Positions 61,001-64,000 of a stretch of DNA of 64,000 bases are shown piece after piece. The DNA comes from JAUWOY01 sp034431315 (GTDB lineage Bacteria; Chloroflexota; Anaerolineae; VGOG01). A model generated the notes under the pieces. The model worked only from the letters and a program-made list of their open reading frames with translations, did not search any database and was not told the origin of the DNA. The stretch is taken from the NCBI GenBank assembly GCA_034431315.1, contig DAOUDK010000132.1, forward strand, positions 1 to 64,000, read 5' to 3'. How positions within the stretch are numbered: position 1 is the first letter of the stretch; each line of letters starts with the position of its first letter. The position numbers and the translations under genes were made by a program.

Positions 61001-61199
61001 TCTCAATCCGGCCAGGGTCGGGCAGGTCCTTAGCGTAGTAGTTATATACGCCAATCACCGTACCGATGCCCGAAATGCCAACTAGAATGGCAGCGAAAAA
61101 GGCTATAGCTACCGCGCCAATAAGCAAACGCAACAGCAGGCCATTGTTATTTTTCTTCTTACGCCGGCGCAAAATGCGTCGTTTGGTATTGATGTTCAT
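58071..61199 (-). CDS. Class A penicillin-binding protein (bifunctional transglycosylase-transpeptidase)
   Basis: The enzyme polymerises and cross-links peptidoglycan outside the membrane. A basic N-terminus and one membrane helix (LLLRLLIGAVAIAFFAAILV) anchor it. The GT51 domain has catalytic Glu117 in AIEDKSFYENPG and GGSTITMQLIKN. The transpeptidase has Ser395-x-x-Lys398 in PGSSFKPF, S-x-N 453-455 (SYNMPAVK) and KTG 596-598. Beyond residue 700 is an extra 300-residue extension with Ig-like beta domains (TTQVTIDNTPPEIELVYPYD and YDAAGNEVESEKVRIYVV), likely for wall binding. Total length 1042, longer than usual PBP1a. The C-terminal WKIEVGS is encoded by a heptamer-type repeat. Confidence 0.94.
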   Translation of the reverse strand: MNINTKRRILRRRKKKNNNGLLLRLLIGAVAIAFFAAILVGISGIGTVIGVYNYYAKDLPDPGRIETDQEEFETTKIYDRTGQVLLYEIFDPRFGDRTGVPLDQMPLYLRQATIAIEDKSFYENPGFDIRGFARAFYQNLRGGRVQGGSTITMQLIKNVLIPLEERYQVLYSRKIKEFILALEISRRYSKDQILAWYLNSNFYGNLAYGVEAAAQVYFDKPIQELDLAECAILAAVPQYPGLNPIDAPGEARKRQHLVLDAMMRQGYITAEEALAAKYQKLDIKAREERFDIIAPHFSIYARKRLEEMFGPELVHRGGLRVYTTIDLEMQDLALEIARGRVAELQAEERNVSNAAVVVITPRTGEILVMLGSLDYWDDKIAGEVNVALANRQPGSSFKPFTYVTAFSQGYTAATMIMDIRTAFPDPPYPPYVPENYSRKYHGPKLIRQTLARSYNMPAVKVLDMVGVENVINTAHRLGITTLNEDYYGLSLTLGGGEVKLLDMTYAFSVFANGGTMAGVSMEEPQLGYRELDPVAILRVEDRDGNIIWQYAVPETREVLSPQLAYLLTDILSDNSARAPAFGWESPLHLSRPAAAKTGTTNDFRDAWTIGYTPQIATGVWVGNSGNESMEHVPGGSGAGPIWHDFMERVLEEMPVEEFVRPPGFEEVEVCSVSGMLPTEQCPHKIREIFIEGTAPTAYCNVHQVFRVNRETGKLATVYTPPELVDEVVYEIFPPEAADWVRQEGIPQPPTQYDLAYGPSPASGDVAIISPAPYAYLRETIPVIGSARAVNFQLYRLEYGQGINPSAWIQIGGDHYNQVTNAPLEYWDVGGLDGLYTLQLSVVDGGGNYRKSTTQVTIDNTPPEIELVYPYDGHVYFMEYDEWVNISATAVDNFSMDRVEFYFDNSLLSYSTIAPYNTKWTIVMSDTIPIPGMAVQEIQIVQNPDGSVTTQVITVTQVIIDSDGMRMQVFANGMTIISDTHGYTETHQIHVVAYDAAGNEVESEKVRIYVVHEQEEEEQTTALWLDDRVGYLEDRSWKIEVGS
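58075..58102 (-). repeat. 14-bp direct repeat at the PBP-GT9 junction
   Basis: CTTCCAACTTCTAT occurs twice in tandem (58075-58088 and 58089-58102). On the minus strand this reads in 7-base words TTGGAAG and ATAGAAG, akin to the arrays at 7752 and 19355. It encodes the last residues of the PBP and covers the GT9 start. Confidence 0.8.
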
Positions 61200-61205
61200 G
61201 GCTGC

Positions 61206-61415
61206 TCAGCCCCGCTGCTGTACACTCTGAACCAACTGGATATTTACCCTAAGCCATTCGTTGACTAATTCCTGAATGTCAACATCTTTTTCATCTGCCA
61301 GTCGGCCCATAAAGTCACTCACGTCTGGCTCAAGGTACACCGGAAAGCTAAACACAGCATCGGGATGGTAGAATTTGCCTCGTTCACCTTTAGAAAAATC
61401 GTATTCTGCTTTCAT
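61206..61415 (-). CDS. Putative antitoxin partner of the BrnT-like toxin
   Basis: The 69-residue protein begins MKAEYDFSKGERGKFYHPDA, the start common to many small antitoxins that accompany BrnT-family toxins. The rest (FPVYLEPDVSDFMGRLADEK, VNEWLRVNIQL) is a short helical part that may form a ribbon-helix-helix dimer. Its start overlaps the toxin stop (ATGA). It lies seven bases upstream of the PBP gene, so it may be read through to it. Antitoxin status is inferred from position and the N-terminus. Confidence 0.7.
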   Translation of the reverse strand: MKAEYDFSKGERGKFYHPDAVFSFPVYLEPDVSDFMGRLADEKDVDIQELVNEWLRVNIQLVQSVQQRG

Positions 61416-61711
61416 TTGCTTCCCTTTCTATATTGTCTTGCCTCTCTACCTGTGGCTTTGCGCGCTGAAATGATGCGAATTTCACACAAGCCTGCCTCGA
61501 TTTGCTTGAACGTATGAACAATGACCCGCAAAACGCCACCACTATCAATACCGATTGTTACCCAACGATCTTCGTATTCACCGTGCTCCTCATCGTAAAT
61601 GGAAAGTTGATTAGGATCGCGAAACACTGTTGCCGCTCTACGAAAAGACACCTTGTGTTTACTGATGTTCGTTTTCTCTTTCGCGGGATCCCAATCGAAC
61701 TCGTAACGCAA
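61412..61711 (-). CDS. BrnT-family (DUF497) ribonuclease toxin
   Basis: BrnT is a small RelE-fold ribonuclease neutralised by BrnA. The 99-residue protein has the family marks YEFDWDPAKEKTNISKHKVS, EDRWVTIGIDSGGVLRVIVH, and EIRIISARKATGREARQY. The TTG start at 61711 follows GAGGTGA. Toxin comes before antitoxin, as in brnTA systems. The neighbour is not a textbook BrnA by sequence, so the pair could be a variant. Confidence 0.83.
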   Translation of the reverse strand: MRYEFDWDPAKEKTNISKHKVSFRRAATVFRDPNQLSIYDEEHGEYEDRWVTIGIDSGGVLRVIVHTFKQIEAGLCEIRIISARKATGREARQYRKGSK

Positions 61712-61789
61712 TCGTCACCTCGAACTGGCCACCGATCCGGGAATTTGTGCGCTGCTAAATCCTGCCTTAATGATAACCAAAAAAGCCAA

Positions 61790-61848
61790 AAAGCGCAAAT
61801 CGTCAGAGTATCACGTTTGACGGTTTGACGCTTGACGATTTGCGCTTT
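61790..61848. repeat. 16-bp inverted repeat with 7-bp words between divergent genes
   Basis: AAAGCGCAAATCGTCA (61790-61805) is exactly complementary to 61833-61848. The 27-base loop has CGTTTGA, CGGTTTGA and CGCTTGA words. The second arm includes the -35 box of the next gene, so it could be both terminator and operator. Confidence 0.75.
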
Positions 61849-61860
61849 CGCTGGTATGAT
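61832..61860 (+). promoter_or_regulatory. Sigma-70-type promoter of the TVP38-like gene
   Basis: TTGACG (61832-61837), 17 bases, TATGAT (61855-61860). The expected transcription start is at or within a base or two of ATG 61868, so the mRNA may be leaderless or the true start codon lies further downstream. Confidence 0.65.
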
Positions 61861-61867
61861 TGGGGGC

Positions 61868-62569
61868 ATGGGTAGAATTCGGAGACGGACGATAGCTGTC
61901 TTGGGGCTTCTCGCCCTCGCGGTGGCAGCCTTACTCATCGGGTACAGACCTCTTCTGTTTTTCTTCGCTGACCGGGCCAGGGTACAGGAGTTCGTGATGA
62001 GGTTTGGGCCCTGGGCTCCCCTTTCAGCCATTTTGCTACACGTGGCCCAGGTGCTCTTGGCCCCCATCCCCGGCCAGGTCATAGATGTCGTGAACGGCTA
62101 CCTCTTTGGCGCAGCCTGGGGAACCGTCTATAGCCTGGTCGGGGTGATTGCTGGCTCTAGCCTGGCCATGGCCTTGTCTCGACGCTTCGGGCGGCCCTGG
62201 GCAGAGAGGCTGATCAAAAGAGAAACGCTGGAACGTCTCGATGGCTACTCACGGCAGAGGGGCGCCCTTTTCTTCTTCCTCGTCTTCCTCTTTCCATTCC
62301 TGCCCGACGATGTAGCCTGCTTCCTGGCTGGCCTCACCCTCCTGCCCCTACCTGAGCTAGTTGCATTGGCCGCCATCGGCCGCCTGCCAGGCATTTTTAT
62401 AGCCAACTTGGTGGGCGCTAACGCTGCCGCCCTCACTCGAACCCAAATAGCGTTCTTCGCTGCTATCCTGGCCGCCATCGCGCTGGCTTTCTGGCGCTAT
62501 CAGGGGAAGGTAGAGGCAGCGATGCTGAAGATAACAGCCTGGCTTACTGATCTCGTACGATCCTCCTAA
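61868..62569 (+). CDS. TVP38/TMEM64 (DedA-like, SNARE-associated) membrane protein
   Basis: This integral membrane protein of about 233 residues has several hydrophobic helices. The central VTT-domain mark is ILLHVAQVLLAPIPGQVIDV, followed by NGYLFGAAWGTVYSLVGVIA and the reentrant-like FLFPFLPDDVACFLAGLT. Family members are lipid scramblases or transporters for undecaprenyl phosphate and other lipids in bacteria. Nothing in the sequence sets the specific lipid. ATG 61868 is chosen because the promoter -10 box is just upstream of it. Confidence 0.88.
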   Translation: MGRIRRRTIAVLGLLALAVAALLIGYRPLLFFFADRARVQEFVMRFGPWAPLSAILLHVAQVLLAPIPGQVIDVVNGYLFGAAWGTVYSLVGVIAGSSLAMALSRRFGRPWAERLIKRETLERLDGYSRQRGALFFFLVFLFPFLPDDVACFLAGLTLLPLPELVALAAIGRLPGIFIANLVGANAAALTRTQIAFFAAILAAIALAFWRYQGKVEAAMLKITAWLTDLVRSS

Positions 62570-62570
62570 C

Positions 62571-62599
62571 TTGCTCGCTCTGCCCGAAAGTGTTATAAT
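62571..62599 (+). promoter_or_regulatory. Sigma-70-type promoter of the gat genes
   Basis: TTGCTC (62571-62576), 17 bases, perfect TATAAT (62594-62599). The gatC start ATG is 16 bases further on, so the leader is about ten bases and includes AGGGTG. Confidence 0.75.
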
Positions 62600-62615
62600 A
62601 CGCCAGGGTGCGAAA

Positions 62616-62936
62616 ATGGATAAAGTCGCTTTGCTTACAGGCCAAGAAACGAAACTGGGCCGCGTCGAAGTGGAGCACATCGCCGAGTTGGCGAAGCTCA
62701 GCTTGACCGACGAGGAGAAGGAGAGGTTCGGGGAGCAGCTCTCAGCCATCTTGGAGTACGCCGAGGTATTACAGCGTTTGGATACCGAAGCTATCCCCCC
62801 CACAGCCACAGTACTCCCCTTGCGGAATGTGATGGCGGCAGACCAGGTCAGGCCCTCTTTCTCCCGCGAAGACATTCTCGCTAATGCACCCAAGACCGAG
62901 AACGGCTGCTTCAAGGTGCAGGCGATTCTGGAGTGA
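62616..62936 (+). CDS. gatC: Asp/Glu-tRNA amidotransferase subunit C
   Basis: GatC stabilises the GatAB complex that amidates Glu-tRNA(Gln) or Asp-tRNA(Asn). The 106-residue protein has VEHIAELAKLSLTDEEKERF, LEYAEVLQRLDTE and the C-terminal LRNVMAADQVRPSFSREDIL, then APKTENGCFKVQAILE, typical of the family. ATG 62616 is set by the promoter just upstream. The next gene, an MNT-HEPN fusion, separates it from gatA, which is unusual. Confidence 0.94.
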   Translation: MDKVALLTGQETKLGRVEVEHIAELAKLSLTDEEKERFGEQLSAILEYAEVLQRLDTEAIPPTATVLPLRNVMAADQVRPSFSREDILANAPKTENGCFKVQAILE

Positions 62937-62943
62937 ATTATTC

Positions 62944-63729
62944 ATGGCACGAGCGGCGGTAAAAGGGAAACCTATCTCCCATATCTTGCAGCCTGACGAG
63001 CTCCTGGCCGTCGAGGAATTCAAGAGGAGGATCCTGGCCGAGCTGCCTGGCCAGGTTAAAGACATCATCCTCTTTGGTTCGAGGGCGAGAGGAGAGGCAC
63101 ACCCAGGCTCAGATATAGACCTGCTGGTCGTCGTTGACCGCAGGACGCCAAAGGCGGACGATGTCATCAGCGACATCACGGCTGACACTCTCCTGGAGAA
63201 GAAGATAGACATCTCAGCCCTCGACTTCACCAGCGAGGAGATAGCTGAATGGTCAGCCATCGGCACCCCGCTGATGCGCAACGTAGCCAATGAGGGAATC
63301 GTATTGAAAGGAGAGCCTATCGTGGTAAGAAAAGGAGATCCAGCTAAGGTAGCGCAAGGGTTTATTGAATCGGCACACGGCCGCCTTCGTTCTGCCAGAG
63401 CCCTACAGGAAATCGGCGAATATGGCAATGCTATATCCCTGGTCTTCTATGCTTTCCTGGACGCTGCCGACGCGGCGCTGGCGGCCCGCTCTATCCGCAC
63501 CAAATCCCACGCTGGCACTATCTCCCTCTTAGGCTTGCACTTCATCAAGCCGGGGCTGGTGGACGCCAAGTACAGCCGCTGGTTCAGACGAGCCCACAAG
63601 TTCCGCCTGCACGCCGACTACGAGCGAAAGCGAGATTTCACGCTTGAGCAGGTGAACGAGGCGATTGACCAGGCGACGGAATTCGTAGGAGTGATCGAAT
63701 GCCTGCTGCCGTCTCTGTTGGAGAACTAG
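62944..63729 (+). CDS. MNT-HEPN fusion nucleotidyltransferase
   Basis: This 261-residue protein joins a minimal nucleotidyltransferase (LFGSRARGEAHPGSDIDLLV: GSRARG 45-50, catalytic DID 57-59) to a C-terminal HEPN domain (about 125-255: FYAFLDAADAALAARSIRTK, SHAG, FRRAHKFRLHADYERKRDFT). Usually these are two genes of a toxin-antitoxin pair in which the MNT protein AMPylates and silences the HEPN RNase; here both are one chain, so inhibition would be in cis. The start ATG 62944 is seven bases after the gatC stop and the stop is one base before the gatA start. A link to tRNA metabolism is suggested by position only. Confidence 0.88.
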   Translation: MARAAVKGKPISHILQPDELLAVEEFKRRILAELPGQVKDIILFGSRARGEAHPGSDIDLLVVVDRRTPKADDVISDITADTLLEKKIDISALDFTSEEIAEWSAIGTPLMRNVANEGIVLKGEPIVVRKGDPAKVAQGFIESAHGRLRSARALQEIGEYGNAISLVFYAFLDAADAALAARSIRTKSHAGTISLLGLHFIKPGLVDAKYSRWFRRAHKFRLHADYERKRDFTLEQVNEAIDQATEFVGVIECLLPSLLEN

Positions 63730-63730
63730 C

Positions 63731-64000
63731 TTGAAATTGAATGAGCTGACCATCCACGAAGCCCAGGATCTGTTGAGAAAGGGCGAGATTTCGGCCGTCG
63801 AACTGACTCAATCCGTTATCGAGCGCATCGTGGAAGTTGATAACCAGGTCAAAGCTTACCTCACCATCACTCCTGAATGGGCCCTGGAGCAGGCCCAGGA
63901 GGCGGATCGGCGACGGGCTGCTGGCGAGGATCACCCCCTCCTGGGCGTGCCTCTGGCCATCAAAGATGTGATCTGCACCAAGGGCGTGCCGACAACCTGT
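63731..64000 (+). CDS. gatA: Asp/Glu-tRNA amidotransferase subunit A (5' part)
   Basis: GatA is the amidase subunit that supplies ammonia from glutamine. The visible 90 residues begin MKLNELTIHEAQDLLRKGEI and reach HPLLGVPLAIKDVICTKGVP, where the catalytic Lys of the Ser-cisSer-Lys triad lies in AIKD. TTG 63731 follows GGAG with seven bases between; an ATG ten bases further is out of frame. The gene continues past the window edge. Confidence 0.92.
   Translation, partial: MKLNELTIHEAQDLLRKGEISAVELTQSVIERIVEVDNQVKAYLTITPEWALEQAQEADRRRAAGEDHPLLGVPLAIKDVICTKGVPTTC

Noticed and set aside
59877..61085. 402-codon plus-strand open frame opposite the penicillin-binding protein
   Set aside because: It is antisense to strongly conserved catalytic domains and has no domain signature or ribosome-binding site.

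Overview
The window reads as a chromosomal segment of a Chloroflexota-like bacterium. This is an inference from protein style, not from a marker gene: a solute-binding lipoprotein with EKEVVVEKPVVET-type repeats, Thr-Pro-rich surface-protein linkers with a C-terminal YLPVIAKR tail, very long TPR proteins, and many short intergenic palindromes. Six clear sigma-70-type promoters, all with 17-bp spacers, fit the primary sigma factor encoded at 8843-10030. No rRNA, tRNA or CRISPR was found.

Layout. 0-6.3 kb (+): a TPR protein with nearly identical 102-bp units, a solute-binding lipoprotein, and an orphan DUF104-like protein coupled to a phosphohexomutase. 6.5-14 kb (-): MFS exporter, PfkB kinase, primary sigma factor, YifB/ComM ATPase and a secreted Thr-Pro-rich protein. 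14-21.7 kb (+): a methylmalonyl-CoA module with two mutase large subunits. One carries the methylmalonyl-CoA (Tyr/Arg) signature and the other the isobutyryl-CoA (Phe/Gln) signature. One small B12 subunit, an epimerase, a cobalamin adenosyltransferase, the MeaB chaperone and a degenerate nucleotidyltransferase-type regulator accompany them; mutM follows.

21.8-48.7 kb (+) is a long co-directional catabolic region: FadR-type regulator with promoter and operator, class-III aminotransferase, branched-chain-type ABC importer, D-cysteine-desulfhydrase-like enzyme, RidA, sugar-type ABC importer, SDR, MBL hydrolase, M20 hydrolase, SelA-like PLP enzyme, second RidA, MlrC-type M81 protein, NDP-forming acyl-CoA synthetase, an isopropylmalate-synthase-like aldolase, EtfBA and a GlcD-type oxidase. 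It carries scars of duplication: a fossil 3' end of a second aminotransferase gene, and two dead copies of a creatininase-family gene, each directly after a RidA gene. I infer uptake and breakdown of an amino or amide compound through imine intermediates, feeding acyl-CoA metabolism; the substrate is unknown.

49-61.7 kb (-): MBL hydrolase, three tandem copies of a tiny BldC/MerR-like helix-turn-helix gene, two very large TPR proteins, a GT9 glycosyltransferase, a class A penicillin-binding protein and a BrnT-type toxin pair. 61.9-64 kb (+): a TVP38/DedA-like membrane protein, then gatC, an MNT-HEPN fusion gene and the start of gatA.

Two genome-scale patterns stand out. Arrays of 7-bp words (TTGGAGG, TTTGAAC and relatives) sit just upstream of several unrelated genes. 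A roughly 130-bp terminator-plus-promoter block occurs twice, in front of the helix-turn-helix trio and in front of the largest TPR gene.
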